Below, piece by piece: positions 48,263 to 60,617 of a DNA stretch of 64,000 nt. The DNA is from Chinchilla lanigera (taxonomy: Eukaryota; Chordata; Mammalia; Rodentia; Chinchillidae): positions 3,678,648 through 3,742,647 of the forward strand of contig NW_004955423.1 of the NCBI RefSeq assembly GCF_000276665.1. The letters run 5' to 3'. Within the stretch, counting starts at the first letter, position 1; the number at the start of each line of letters is the position of its first letter. The notes under the pieces are model-generated. The model ran no database searches. It worked only from the letters and a program-made list of their open reading frames with translations, and was not told where the DNA came from. Position numbers and translations under genes: made by a program.

Positions 48263-49229
48263 TTTCATTGAAGTAAAATATACAAACATACAAACTTTAT
48301 CATCTTAATTATTTTAGAGGCTCAGTTTAGTAGCATTTAGTACATTCACACTGTTAGGCAACCAATCCCCAGAATTCTACTCATCTTGCAAAACTGAAAC
48401 TCCATGCCCATAAATAACAGTTTATTATTCTCTTTCCTCCAATCTAAGAATCAGACTACTCCAGGTATGTCATATAAATGGAATAATACAGTATTTAGTT
48501 TTCTTGTAATTGACTTATTTCATTTGGCAAAATATCTTCACGTTTCTCTTATGTTGTAGTGTGTTTCAGAATTTTTTTCCTTGTTAAGTCTGAATACTAT
48601 TCCATTTTTTGCATATGCCACATTTTCATTCCCCATGAATCTTCTAGCTTCCTTCTGGATACTGTGAATAATGCTGCTATGAACACGGGTGTTCAAACAT
48701 CTCTTTGAGATCATGCTTTCAATTCCTTGAGATACATTTTTTTGACACCATCATATTGTTTTTCATAGAGGTTGTACCATTTTACATTTCTACCAACAGT
48801 ACACAAAGGTTCTAATTTCTCCACTTCCTTTTCAATACTTATTTATGTTTTTGTTTTGCTTTTTTTAAAAAAATGGTATCCTTCCGAATGGATATGAAGT
48901 GGAACCTCACTGTGGCTTTATTTGCATTTTCCTAGTGATTAATGATATCAAACATCTTTTCATGCTTCTTGGCCATTTGTGTCTCTTTGGAGGAATGTCT
49001 ACTCAAGTTTTCTCCCATTTAAAATTTTTTCCCTTTCATATTATTTTTGAGTTAGGTGTTCTTCATACAGTCTAGATATTAAGCCTCTGTCAGATATATA
49101 ATTTGTAAATTTTTGCTTCCATTCTATAGGTTGTGCTCCACTTTGTTGATTTCGTCATTTGATGTACTACTAGGTTTTAGTTTTGATGTTGTCCAACTTA
49201 TTTACTTTTATTATTATGCCTATCTGTAT
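48263..49229 (-). mobile_element. L1 3' end inserted into hAT relic, antisense
   Basis: Reversed L1M-type 3' UTR and ORF2 end: 'gaagtaaaatatacaaacat', 'cttgcaaaactgaaactcca', 'tactccaggtatgtcatata', 'ctgctatgaacacgggtgtt', 'catcttttcatgcttcttgg' and 'gtcagatatataatttgtaa'. About 970 bp, 5'-truncated, dead. Confidence 0.85.
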
Positions 49230-49495
49230 TTTTAAATGGTGGGGGAAAGTGAAAGAAGAATAATGTTTTGTGATAGGTGAAAACTGTATAAAATGCAAAA
49301 GTTAATATCCATAGAGTTTGTTGGAATACAGCCATGTTCACTCATTTTTGTATTTTGCTTTTATACTACTGCTATTGCCACACTACATGGGTATGTGTAA
49401 TTAGGCAGTCAGACAGAGGTGCTGTAGCTTGCAAAGCCTGACATAATTCCAATATGCTTCTTTACAGAAGAAGTGTGTAGACCCCAGTATCAGGC
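49230..49495 (+). mobile_element. hAT-type DNA transposon relic, right part
   Basis: 'tttttaaatggtgggggaaa', 'gaagaataatgttttgtgat', 'gtttgttggaatacagccat', 'cttgcaaagcctgacataat' and 'ctttacagaagaagtgtgta' continue the hAT element from where 48262 stops. Confidence 0.6.
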
Positions 49496-50257
49496 CATAA
49501 TATCTATCATTGTTTTGTTAACATTTAAGGCAGATTATAGGTTTACAATAGGAGATTCATTCACCCTGGTTTGTTTAGGCAATTGAACTTTATAGAAATG
49601 AGGAGGATTGAGGGATAGATACTGATGCTTTCCTTGGGTACTACCTCTTTCTCCAGTGGGGTATACTGCTCTCAATTACTCTCCCATGACAGATAGCCCT
49701 TCTCCCCAAAGTGGACAGATCTGCCAAATTCCTGCTACAGAACTGACCTTTTATAGTACAACCTATGTATCTATCCTGGAAGAACATACAATAACAATAA
49801 ATGCCCTTCTATATAATGCAGCCTTTATAAACATTGAGTTCTCCTGGTTTTCGACCAAGCTCAACATTAACAAGACTATATCCTAACTGACTTTAGGGAG
49901 CAGAGTTGGGGTCCAGTTGAGGTTCAAGTCATTGCTACCAGCTTTTCTGTATCTTAGAGAGTAATCTCCTAGAATGCCGCTGATCTCAATGAGTATATAT
50001 TCAAACACCCTTATATTAAAAGTTTGCTGTTGTATTTTGTCTGAAATCATAATCACAAACCACTTCCATGTACATGGAAACTCCAATTCTTTCTTATTTC
50101 TTAGCTCACGTGTACTTATGATACTGGATCCATATAGGTAACTTATTTAAAAGAGAAAGAAGAAGTGTGACAAATTAACCTGGATTGGTGGTTCCAAAAC
50201 ACACAATTCAATTAGCTATTTAAAGCACAAAGGGATTTATTTAAATACTTGAGGTAG
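49496..50257. other. Unique non-coding sequence
   Basis: No gene recognised; short overlapping frames on opposite strands at 49656-50086. Confidence 0.5.
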
Positions 50258-50330
50258 GAAGGCTCAGGATACAGCTGAATTGTAGAGCTCTTTCCTTGAG
50301 TATGCATGGCCTTGTGTTTGAGCCCCAGAA

Positions 50331-50373
<43 letters not shown>
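50258..50373 (+). repeat. Diverged ID-like SINE ending in (CA)n
   Basis: 'ggctcaggatacagctgaat', 'gagctctttccttgagtatg' and 'gtttgagccccagaac' are tRNA-SINE parts. The tail has become a CA microsatellite (50332-50373), probably grown from the SINE's ACCACACA-type tail. Confidence 0.8.
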
Positions 50374-50375
<2 letters not shown>

Positions 50376-50790
50376 GTGGGGTAGCTAACAGAGAGCTATG
50401 TAGCTTAGGAAAGTGTCCAAATACATTGTGGACCTAGTGCATGCTGCAGTACAGCAGCCCTTCATTGAGCAATAATTGTTCTAATACCGAACACCAAAGT
50501 TTCTGTCCCAGTCGTCATTGAAGAATCAATAACTCTTTCCACAGTTCACAAAGATATGATGCCCATCGCTTCGTATTGCTTGCTTCTGTATTTGGCTAAA
50601 TCTCATTGTACAAGCTTGCACTGCAGCTGCAAAGGAATTTGGACAAGATCGGTTTTTTAGCTTTCCAGCCTTTGGAACAGAAGAATGCAAACAATAAAGG
50701 AATGGGTCGCATAGGTTTTAATTAAAGAAACCTACTTATATACCATATATAGTGTTTGGAATTCTCTTTCCATTTAAAATTATTGTTGTA
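50374..50790. other. Unique non-coding sequence
   Basis: No feature recognised. Confidence 0.5.
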
Positions 50791-50912
50791 GGGCCTGCGG
50801 ATTTAGCTCAGCGGCACAGTGCCTGCCTGGCAAGCGCAAGGTCGTGAGTTTGATTCCTGGTACCAGAAAACAAAACAAAACAAAACAAAACAAAAACCAA
50901 AAATAAATAAAT
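50791..50912 (+). repeat. Full-length tRNA-derived SINE with 13 bp target duplication
   Basis: GGGCCTGCGGATTTAGCTCA then GCGGCACAGTGCCTGCCTGG, 'caagcgcaaggtcgtgag', TTTGATTCCTGGTACCAG and a CAAAA-repeat tail. RNA polymerase III A-box (TAGCTCAGCGG) and B-box-like (GAGTTTGATTCC) regions are visible. Flanked by TAAAATTATTGTT at 50775-50787 and 50916-50928. Confidence 0.95.
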
Positions 50913-50990
50913 ACATAAAATTATTGTTATAATATCAAATAAATAAATTTTGCTATATAAAAAAGACTGACACAAGCAGTATTTTTTCTT

Positions 50991-51208
50991 TTTTTTTTTT
51001 TTTTTTTGGTTTTTCTCCNNNNNNNNNNNNNNNNNNNNNNNNNNNNNNNNNNNNNNNNNNNNNNNNNNNNNNNNNNNNNNNNNNNNNNNNNNNNNNNNNN
51101 NNNNNNNNNNNNNNNNNNTTTTTGGTTTTTCTCCGGTACCGGGAACCAAACTCACAACCTTGCGCTTGCCAGGCAGGCGCTTTTGCCGCTGAGCTAAATC
51201 CCCAGCCC
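50991..51208 (-). repeat. tRNA-derived SINE, reverse, broken by an assembly gap
   Basis: Poly-T start, 'ggtttttctcc', gap, then the same 'ggtttttctcc' again followed by 'ggtaccgggaaccaaactca', 'gcttgccaggcaggcgc' and 'gagctaaatccccagcc'. Flanked by CAAGCAGTATTTTTTCTT at 50973-50990 and 51209-51226. Frames containing X residues here are artefacts of the Ns. Confidence 0.95.
51019..51118. other. Assembly gap (100 Ns), probably spurious
   Basis: The 16 bases before the gap (51003-51018) are identical to the 16 after it (51119-51134), so the contig ends appear to overlap. Confidence 0.95.
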
Positions 51209-51244
51209 CAAGCAGTATTTTTTCTTGAGACATCTTATTTTTTT

Positions 51245-52032
51245 TCTTTTTAAAAATATTTTGATTTGAAAAAGTTAGTACAGGTCTGCAGTATATAATG
51301 ATGACATTCATTGTGGGGAATTGGTACATGTATATACCACATCTCAATTTTTTCCCTCTTACTCACCACCCCCATTTTAATTTTTTTCCATTTTTTTGCT
51401 TGTATCAGACTTGCAAGTCTTTATCAAGTTAATTGTAATAAGAACAGATCAATAGCCACAAAACATATAAAACACACTAGACAATTATACTACCTCAAGG
51501 TACACTTTTAGACACATTTATCATGCTGAAGTACAATTTTTTCACTCTTTTTTTCCTGTTGTCTTTTATTCTGCACTTTGTCTGTCAAGCTTATCACATA
51601 AGAGAAATCATGCTATATATAAGCTTGTACGTCTGATTTAGTTCACTTAACGGTAGTCTCAAGGTACATCCATCTTTCTACAAATGAATCAAGCTTAACT
51701 TTCAAGCAAGAATAGTATTCCATTGTGCTGGGAGTTCCTGGAGTTGTTTCTGCATCCTCTATCCCACTGATGGTGAACCTTTCAGAGATTGAGTGCGTAA
51801 ACCACAACCCCAAACCCACCTATATTTCTTTATCTGCTCATCTGCTGGTGGACACGTAGGCTACTTCCAAGATGTACATATTATAATTTGTGCTGCTATA
51901 ACCATGGTTATGCATGTGTCACTCTAATACAATGTCTGTAACTCTTTCAGGAAGGTGAGTGAGTAGGGAAAATGGAATTTCTATTTTCAGTCTTTTGAGG
52001 ACTGCCCGTGCTTACCCAGTTTACACTCCTAC
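51245..52032 (-). mobile_element. L1 3' end, antisense
   Basis: Starts with the 3' UTR series also seen at 7245 (aatgatgacattcattgtgg). Continues through 'tacatccatctttctacaaa', 'gaatagtattccattgtgct', 'ttgtgctgctataaccatgg', 'ctattttcagtcttttgagg' and 'cagtttacactcctac': reversed L1 from 3' UTR into the end of ORF2. It joins an oppositely oriented L1 piece at about 52032. Confidence 0.85.
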
Positions 52033-52275
52033 TATGTTGCAAATGGTCAATAAATACAAAAAACTGTTTAACATCACTGGCCATTCAAGAGAGGCAGCAC
52101 TGAAATGCCACCTTACTCCATACTGAATGACTGTCTTCAAGATAGCAAGCTACAAAGGCTGAAGAGGCTGTGGAGAAAAAGTAACCATTGTTGACAGGAG
52201 TGTAAAATCTTGAGACATTTTAAACCAAGATATATAAACACGAATACAAAGAAGCACTTTTGGGAACCTCAACAC
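52033..52275 (+). mobile_element. L1 segment in sense orientation (inverted 5' part)
   Basis: 'caaatggtcaataaatacaa', 'ctgtttaacatcactggcca', 'aggctgtggagaaaaagtaa' and 'ccattgttgacaggagtgta' read as sense L1 ORF2 end. It runs up to the same point (AGGAGTGTAAA) where the antisense piece begins, so the two are adjacent parts of one L1 in opposite orientation. Confidence 0.75.
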
Positions 52276-55200
52276 AGGTTGGAGAAGTGTAAATTTCTGA
52301 TAGATAATCCAATGTAATCAATAGTAAGCACATTTATAAACTTGGTTTAGAAAGAATTAGGAGAGCTTTAATCTGTTTTTGAATTACTTCTAGAATAAAC
52401 ATCTATGGAGACAAGGAGATTTCAGAAAATGCTTGGATAGAGGAAGGCACGCTGGAGAAGGCGAGGGCAGATATTGAAAGAGTGGAGAACATAAGAAGCA
52501 GCACTCAGAAGACAGCTGAGAGCCCAGAGCTGAAGGGGTGGCCTACAAGCACTTGACCTAGGAGGAGCAAAGAGAAGGTTGTGGAAACGGAATGGTTTAA
52601 GGGAACCCAACCCTTTTAAATTTCTCAGAAGCTTCCGTATTACCCATTGCCCCTGAGGACTGATCAGGCTGCTTAATTCCATGGGAGTGAGCAGCCCAAC
52701 AGTAAAGGGGGTTAGCATTAATACACGGTGAGTATTTCCCACAGGCTCTCCTGATACAGCTCAGTGGGTTTGGGCTTCCTTGTGCTTCAAGGTATTTATG
52801 CTCATTCAGTTTTGTTATCTGATGGGATGGAAGAGAGCATGATCTCATCACATACTAACTACTCATCGGTACTCTTGTTTTCTGATCTGACAGCATGTTT
52901 AACAAGTTTTTTCCGTACCTTTATGTGGACCCTTTAGCTGGCCATGTTCGGGACAATGGGGCCACTGTGTGCTTTATTGCCTCTTAAATGCCGTTTGGTG
53001 ATAGTTGAACTCTTGGTATAGTGTAGCAAAGCAATGAGGGAAGCAAGGGCAGCAGAGGCACCATCAGAAATTAGTAACTGCAGGTCCTACTGGGCTTGTT
53101 TTGTTCTGGGCTGCTCTTTACGTAAATCACGAAAGGTACCCATCTTAAGTAGCTTTCTATGAATGCTACTTCATCACACGTGACATTTCTTTCCCTGCAT
53201 ATGTAAAGCAGAGCCCTTCTATTCATTCTCAACTTCACATATTTCATAACTTTCCCCACATTTAGTACTCAATAGTTTTTGTTTTAATTTCTGTTTCCTG
53301 ATTTTACAGTTTCTTTTGCTCTTTTGGGTTGTGAAGAGCACAGCTATTTAAATTATGATCCACAGACAAGCTTCTAGTTCTTATAACTGTTACCAACTGA
53401 AGATGAACTGAAGCATTTGTGCTAGAAAGTAAATCAACCTCATCACTGGCATGCTACGTTGCTCAGCTGACATTAATTTTTTTTAGTAGCAAAACATTCT
53501 CAATGAAGGAAGCAGTGTGTTTATTTACATTCTGGTGCAAGCTCCTTGTCTTTTTTCAGACTGGCATTTTGAATAGCTGATAAAGTGTGAAGTTGTTATC
53601 TTCCAGCAAAGTTAGGCTGCTATGAGCAGGAAACGACAATTAAGAACTTATATTAGTTATGTTAATTTCTTTGGACTTCGCAAAGCATCAGTTGCTTTCA
53701 AAAGAGACTCAAAATATTCTTCAAGAAGAATAGGACAAAAAGCCAAAGGAATCTCAGGGTATTGAGTAAAGGTACTGAATCAGTTTGCCCATTAAAGCCA
53801 AGAACTCGTCTTCCCCCCTTTATCACACTCTGTCCATCAGAGCATTCCTTAGAGGTCCCTGCAGAAGGTCTATGTTCTCAACAGCTTGTTGCGTTGAATC
53901 TATTCTTTTTCAAACTAAACTTTTCTGTGTCTTTTAAAAAGAAATTTAAACCACCGAAGTGTTTGCTTTGAAGAGTGCTGGTGAGCATGCAGTGACTTGA
54001 ATCCCTGGCAACACCTTCTTCCCCATTGCCAGGGGAGACCTGATGAGTCTTGTGCCCTTTGCAGGAGGCTTTTTTGGTCTTATCATCCTCACAGGGCAAG
54101 GGGGATGTTTCCATCAGAAAATAATTTGGTCCTCTCTTTCTAACATTTAGCTTCCAAGCAAGAATCACAGGTGCCCTGAACTTTGTGTTTTGCAGTTTCT
54201 CCAGTAATTTTTAAAATTTAATTTGGAGTCAACTTACTTGAGATTCTGAAAATTTTTTCTAAATATAAAAAAACTCCAAACTCAAGTACAATTTAAAAGA
54301 AAACAACTTAGCAAGTAAAATCATCAATTGGGAGCTGGTGAACCTTTAAAGAATATTAATTCAGCTGGATAAACTGTAGTTAAATAACTTTCATCAAGCA
54401 AACTGGGTTAGGTGGTTAAAAGCAAGAAAAAAGTATTAAAAACATACAGTGGGTAGTAGTTTATGTGTCAAGAAAAACTGAGAGAATTTCTGAAGCTCTG
54501 ATGTCTAGCAGATAGCACTTAAATCATTTTTCTCCAAACTTCAGTCATAAAACTTCAAAGAGTTATAGCCATAATACAAATTTTTAGACTAAGAAGTGGT
54601 GTTTGAAGTTATTTTATAGGATTTTGCTGTAAGGGCTCCAATTGATTTGTAGTAAGATAAAAGAAGAAAACTTTATTTTCGAAGCTTTGTCGGAAAAAGC
54701 TTACCTTCCATTGGTTGTTCCGCCAATGTGCCTGTGGGGCATTATGATGTAGACACTGATATGATATGCTTGTATGAAGAGAGCTGGGTGCACACTGCCT
54801 GCTGTTTGTGTTATGCTTAAAATCTGTCACGGAACTGGTGCTGATTTATTAAATGTTTAATGAAGTAAGACAAAAACTTCAATGACTACAAACAGAAAAG
54901 TAGAATATTACATTAAAATATAATAATACCTATTACGTTTCTATTTTTCTTCCCAGTTTTCACTTGCTAGAAATGATAAGGGCACATTTGGATATCTAGA
55001 CAGTATAAAAGGAATACTGAGAAACACTCTTCATGTTAACAAAGGGTATGCTTTAGTTTTATGCTTTGCTCTCTTTTTCTTCTTTTTGAAAGAAAAAGAA
55101 AAGAACTATTCTGGAAAAACAATATGCAAATCTTGCTTACTAATAGCTTCTATATTAGATTTCCTATAGTATCTAAAATATGCTACTACACATGTAGAAC

Positions 55201-56070
55201 TAGATGACATTTTCAAAGTGTAGCATTTAATGTGCTGCATCTATTTTATGGTATTCTGTTTAAACATTGCTCTGATAAACTTCTCTCAGTTCATAAATTT
55301 GAAACAGTAAGATAATAAACAATAGAGTCATGCCTGAATTTTGCTTTATAAAATACATCCTGTTTTCCCCCCTAAATCTAGCTTGTCATTTTAATTTTAA
55401 AACAAAGCAAAACAGGTGTTTTTATATTGCTCACCTGTGTGCCTTACATCCCAAGCCAATATCTATTCCTGTGTGGGGAGGGAAGGAAATGTGGAGGATA
55501 GTTGCCATTTACATTCATATATATTTGTAAATATATATTACTATTACTACTATATATAAATGTTACTATCTGCACACTATATATTCTCTTCTCTAGCTCC
55601 TTTATTTAATAGCTTTGCAGTATGAATATATGATAGAAGTGATGATTTGTTTATTGATTATGATCTACTTAATTTTTGTAATAGATATCCATACAGTAAA
55701 TGTAGCTGGAATTTTGAAAGTACAGAAATATTGGTTTTGCTATAAACATAAAATTCTAATATGACCATATGAATATCTTGCTTGTATTAAAATTTTTAAA
55801 AGGTCTTGGCTTTTAGTCACCAGTGAGTTACCAGAGAGTCATTATGTTATCAGAGATTACTAAAGGATAATTTTTCCACAGAGTTGGCTGGTACAAACTC
55901 AAAGGATATAATCCAATGAAAAATTAAATGGTTTGAGAGAAAGAAGACATAGTTTTTGGTTGATTGTCTGAATTTTCCACTTTTAGCTGTCCTCCCTCAC
56001 ATTTAGTAGATATAAACAAATGAATCTACGTAGAGATTTTAGCTTCCATCATTTTGTTTCATTTGTTCAC
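52276..56070. other. Unique non-coding sequence
   Basis: 3.8 kb with no recognisable transposon apart from simple A/T-rich runs. Frames at 52422-52851 and 53878-54168 (minus) lack known domains. AT-rich with TATATA stretches near 55515-55560. Confidence 0.5.
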
Positions 56071-56074
56071 ATTT

Positions 56075-56220
56075 CTTTACAAAACACTTTCTGAACTCCT
56101 ACTGTGCATGCCCTGTAGAAAGCACTGGGGAGTAGGCATGAAAAAGAAACAAGTAAGGTACCTGCCCTCTTGGAATTTACAATCTAGTTCAGGAGACAAC
56201 AACAACAACAACAAAAAACT
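56075..56220 (-). repeat. L2 LINE 3' fragment with (AAC)n
   Basis: 'actttctgaactcctactgt', 'gcatgccctgtagaaagcac', 'ctgccctcttggaatttaca' and 'atctagttcaggagacaaca' match reverse L2; a short CAA/AAC run lies at 56198-56216. Confidence 0.75.
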
Positions 56221-56683
56221 ATGATAAAACTGCAATAGGTTCTATGAGAGAAACAAAAAGCTTTCTAAAGTTTTTCAAATTAATGAAAATAAGATGACTC
56301 ATGCTTTATAACAAAGGTTGATAATTGAATAATCACAAAGTAAATCATCACACAACTTTGTGTTTGATGAAAATAACTTCAGTAATATTTGTGAGCCTGT
56401 TTATTTCCATTATTGTAGTATATCAATAAAAATTAACCATGGGGACAACCTGCCCAAGTATTCACTTGTTGTCTTAAGAACTAATGTCTGACTTAAACTT
56501 TTTAAGAGAAATTTTGTAACTATTTCTTGCCTGATTCAATATTTCTTGATTTTTTCAACATTTTGAATAATTTGATTGCAAGTAAAATTATTTTTACTTA
56601 AAAATTAGAACTTTGGCTATCAACATTTAAAAAATGAACCTTGGAAATTGCTTAAGGTAATAATGAACCATTACATTTTTATT

Positions 56684-57233
56684 AGTGTGTTTTCTGTTAC
56701 TATAATGAAATATCTGAGGCTGTGAGCTTTATGAATAAAAAAGGTCTTTATTAACCCCTAAGTCTGAAGATTCAAGGGCAGGGTGCCAACATCTGGTGCT
56801 GGTGAAGGCCTCATGGAAGATGGCATCCCAAAGGATCAGGGAGATCACATAGGAAGATAAGCCAGAAAGCGAGTCAGGGGTCAGGTTTGGTATTTTATAA
56901 CAACTTCCTCTTTTTAAAATTCATGTTATAAATACATTTTATACATACATAGTGATCACATTCATCATAGAAAATTTGTAACTGTAGATAATATATCTTG
57001 ATTTTTTTCCCCCAGCCTCCCTCCAACCCCTCTTCACCTCTTGTAGCAGCTAACTTGGAGGTCCCACAAGATCTGTTTTAATCCCATCCAAGGGCAATGC
57101 TTCCAATGACCCAAGCACCTTTCCTGTAGGCTCCACTTGCAAAAGGGCCCACCAGCTCTCAGTGTCATCATCCGGGGACTCAAGTTTCTAACACAAGGAC
57201 CCAAGGGGGAAACACTGTCTCCAAGCCATAGCA
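56684..57233 (-). mobile_element. MST/THE1-like MaLR LTR, split by an L1 end
   Basis: Left part: 'gtgttttctgttactataat', 'gaaatatctgaggctgtgag', 'ggtgaaggcctcatggaaga', 'gtattttataacaacttcct'. Right part (from 57043): 'tagcagctaacttggaggtc', 'gggcaatgcttccaatgacc', 'gactcaagtttctaacacaa', 'tccaagccatagca'. Together they follow the reversed MaLR LTR from end to end. The 67- and 73-codon frames at 57034-57358 are LTR sequence. Confidence 0.75.
56910..57042 (-). mobile_element. Short L1 3' end nested in the LTR, antisense
   Basis: 'acatacatagtgatcacatt', 'catcatagaaaatttgtaac' and C/T-rich 'cccccagcctccctccaac' resemble the L1 3' UTR at 7245 and 51245 and interrupt the LTR. Confidence 0.6.
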
Positions 57234-59319
57234 ACACCTATTTCCCCACCAAAGGCAGAACTACTTACTTTCTATTATATAGTTTCCTTGGCTTTAATCT
57301 AGTGTATTTACATAGATACAGTATAAAACTCAGATTTCAAAAAGTGCATTGGTCATAATACAACCAAAGAATGGAATATCAAGATTAGACAAGCACAATA
57401 GCAGAGGATTTTGAGGTCTGTTTTCTAGCACCAGCCTTGCTACACCTGTCTGTGAAATTACAAGCCAGTAAATTGATTCAACTCAACAAATACTCGGCCA
57501 GTGTTTGTTTAGTATAACTTATTCAAATCATTACAAAATTGGCTTGTCTTTAAGGACATTGCCGTTTACTTATGAAGCAAAATAATTTCATTAGTACTAT
57601 GTGTTGGAATAAAACGAGAGTATCAGCTAAGAATTGTTATTGCTCAGATGACATAGAAATCACATGGAAATCTGTAAACTTGGAAGGGCTCTATACATGA
57701 GCTAGCATGCAAAACTGCCTGGGAAGGAGACGTTTCAATAATGGATATAAGGTTTTGGGGAAGCAGTACACCATGTGCAATGAAATGGAGGCAGAAAAGT
57801 GTGATTTTACTTCAGTGACTTGAAACTGTATGTATAGTGGAATAAAACATTTGAAACTTTTCTTCTCCCTGAGTACCTAGATACTCCCTTTTCCTCCTGG
57901 TGTGATTAAATTTTTAAAAATTGCTTTCTGGTTTCTTTTCTGAGTCTAATTGCCCTGCATTAATGGAAGGGAGCACAGAAGCCACTTTGAGAAAATGTGC
58001 CCCCAAATAGAAACTCAATAAATATTTGTTCTATAAATGAATAAAAGGATGAAATTTCTTTTTCATACCTCCCCTCACATTCCTTTCCAGTCTCTTTACT
58101 TTGGCTCTGAAAAATCAGAGGCTCAAATATGTTAGAGGCAGGAAAGTTGCTCAGCATCCATTTTAAAGCAGAAACTCTTAGCTCTCTGGTCTACGCAGAA
58201 GTACTTACTTTGTGACTGCTTCAGGTTATGCTAAAGGAGGAGCACCTTTCCATTTGGAGGTACTTTCCGTGAAGCTGCGAAAGTTTGCAGTTCATCACAT
58301 CTATTTTGTCTGTCACTGCCTGTGGCTACTGAGGAGATGGTTCAGGGTGCTGCAGTGAAAGCAAGCTAGCCAAAGGGGAAAACAAAGGCAATTGTCTCGT
58401 GAGTGTTCTAATCCATTCATTTTAGGGGAAAAAGGACCTCTTGCTTCTTGGGTTGCGAAGTTACTCTCACCTGGAGTCTTATTTGATCAGGTTGGCTTCA
58501 TCTCCTTCATACTTCTGATAGGATTCTTCTGCACTACCCTGATATAGTAAATACATATGCCCGGGGAGCCCAATGGCATTTTAAAAAGCATGTTTTAAAA
58601 AAGACACTATGAGCAGTTTTTATATTTTTAAAATTATTTTGTTTGCTTTTTTTTCACTAAAATGTTTTTGAATATATCTAATCAAATTCCAAAAAGAATG
58701 AATTTGAGGCAATATAGACCTTGGTGATGATTATCAGTAGGCTTGGAGTTCATGTCAAGGTTCCTGTCCTGCCAAAAAGTCATGGTCGTGCCAGAGAAGA
58801 CGTTTGCTGTTTGCCCTCATCTCTGTGGGATTCTCCCCCGGCACCACTGAGTACAGCTTATTCTTCTGTTTCCTTTTCTGACAACTCTGAGGACGGGAGT
58901 GGATGCACTGCCAGATTCCCCTGGTCTAGATCCCATGCTCAAACAATTGCAGTGCAAGACACCTTTTCACATTATACTCTGGCACACATTATTGGTTTCT
59001 GCAGGTACTTTCATGCCTTGTTAGGAGGTAGAATTTTAGGAAGGCATCACACTGCTTTTAAACACCTTTTGTACTTCACAGAGTCATCATAATAATCACC
59101 CAACCTGACAGTCAGGAAAATTTCAACTTTAATTTGTTTAGCAGTCATGGAGGATAGCACAGTCAGAATGGAGCATCTGAATAAGCTGTAATGGCTTTGT
59201 TACACCCATATATTACTCTCCTCAGAAAAAAACCCTAATCTATAACAAGACAGCCTGTTGAGACTGCTAAACAAGAAAAATGAAACATAATTAAAAGATC
59301 TATCTTTGCAATAAGGGCA

Positions 59320-59365
<46 letters not shown>

Positions 59366-60617
59366 TCCTCACTATGAAAGATTCTGGGATAAATATTTCA
59401 ATCATACTTTGCTACTTATTTTCAAACATGACAAATAGCATGCTGGGCTTCCTTATATAACCCGAATTGCTGTGTTTTATGTCAATAGGAAATGTAGCAG
59501 AAAATTGACCAACTATTTTGAAATCTAGAGCTACGTTATTAAAGTCAGAAACATTCATTGCCAAGACAAGAATGCAAATATATGTACCAGTTTTTCTCTT
59601 GTTTAGTCCACAGGACATCTAGTGGTAGGCTGCGTGGTAGCAGCAACTAGCTGAGGCTCCTGGTGACTGTTTCCATTACCAGTACCTTCCTTCACGGATG
59701 CCAATCTTTTTTCTATTACACGCTGGGAAAGCAGAAAACTGGCCATCTGTCCCAGTTGCAAAGTGTTTTATGCAAAATAAGTACAAGATGATTAATCAGA
59801 TTTAAACACTCACAGGGCATTTCTGTAATTTGGAAAAAAGCCTTCAAAGGAAATTTAGACATAAACTACAGATTATTGTTAAAACAAGTAGTTCTCAATT
59901 TTAATAACACTATATTAGTCTCATGCATAAATTCTCTATCCTGGACATTGTGATGGATTTTGTAAGTCCTATTTTTTATATTCTGTTTTTCCAAAACTTT
60001 CTAACCATATCTGGTGCTGATTATTTTTTATTAATATAAAATGATAAATACATTTTATGTAATCATTACATAATTATTGGACTTTTGCCTTCAAATATTC
60101 TCGAGTATGGCATTACTAATTTTATTTCCAAGATGCACTTCCACTTTTTAACACAGAGATGGATATTGGAACTCTAAGAAATGAATAACATGTTTGAAAT
60201 AAATATCTAAAAGGCAGGATATTTTTCTCTATATAAATGGCAAGAATTCGATTTTCCAAATCAATTTAAAAAATCAATATGATTGCATTCTTTTCAAAGC
60301 TATTTAAACTAATATCTAAAATAAGTATGGGCACAAACTTTTATGATGTGACTATTAGTAGGTTAATTAGGTAATAATGAATGAGATGCCACGGGTTAGC
60401 ATAGAGTTAGCACAAAAGGATTTGTTTCAGCATGAAACAAAGTTGAGTGTTAAAAATTTAATCTTTATGTGCTAATATGCATGGGCATACCTTGTTAATT
60501 GTTATGGACGCATTCTACTTCTGAACAGATAACAAAAAATGGGTAGTTCAGAAACAGATTATGTTTTATAGCTGTTCATGCAGATTACTTTGACAAAGAC
60601 AATAAGACATGAGAAAC
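57234..60617. other. Unique non-coding sequence with a (GT)n array
   Basis: No gene or major transposon recognised. A GT microsatellite lies at 59322-59366, and an L2-like scrap at 57995-58050 (gaaactcaataaatatttgt). The 123-codon plus frame at 58721-59092 has no recognisable domain or splice context; I do not call it. Confidence 0.5.

Noticed and set aside
50791..50862. Possible functional tRNA gene
   Set aside because: It has A- and B-box-like motifs, but the arms do not pair as a cloverleaf and it ends in an A-tail with target duplications, so it is a tRNA-derived SINE.
50808..51347. 179-codon minus-strand frame with X residues
   Set aside because: Runs through two SINEs, poly-A/T and an assembly gap.
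58721..59092. 123-codon plus frame
   Set aside because: No domain, no homologue recognised, and no exon signals; likely chance.
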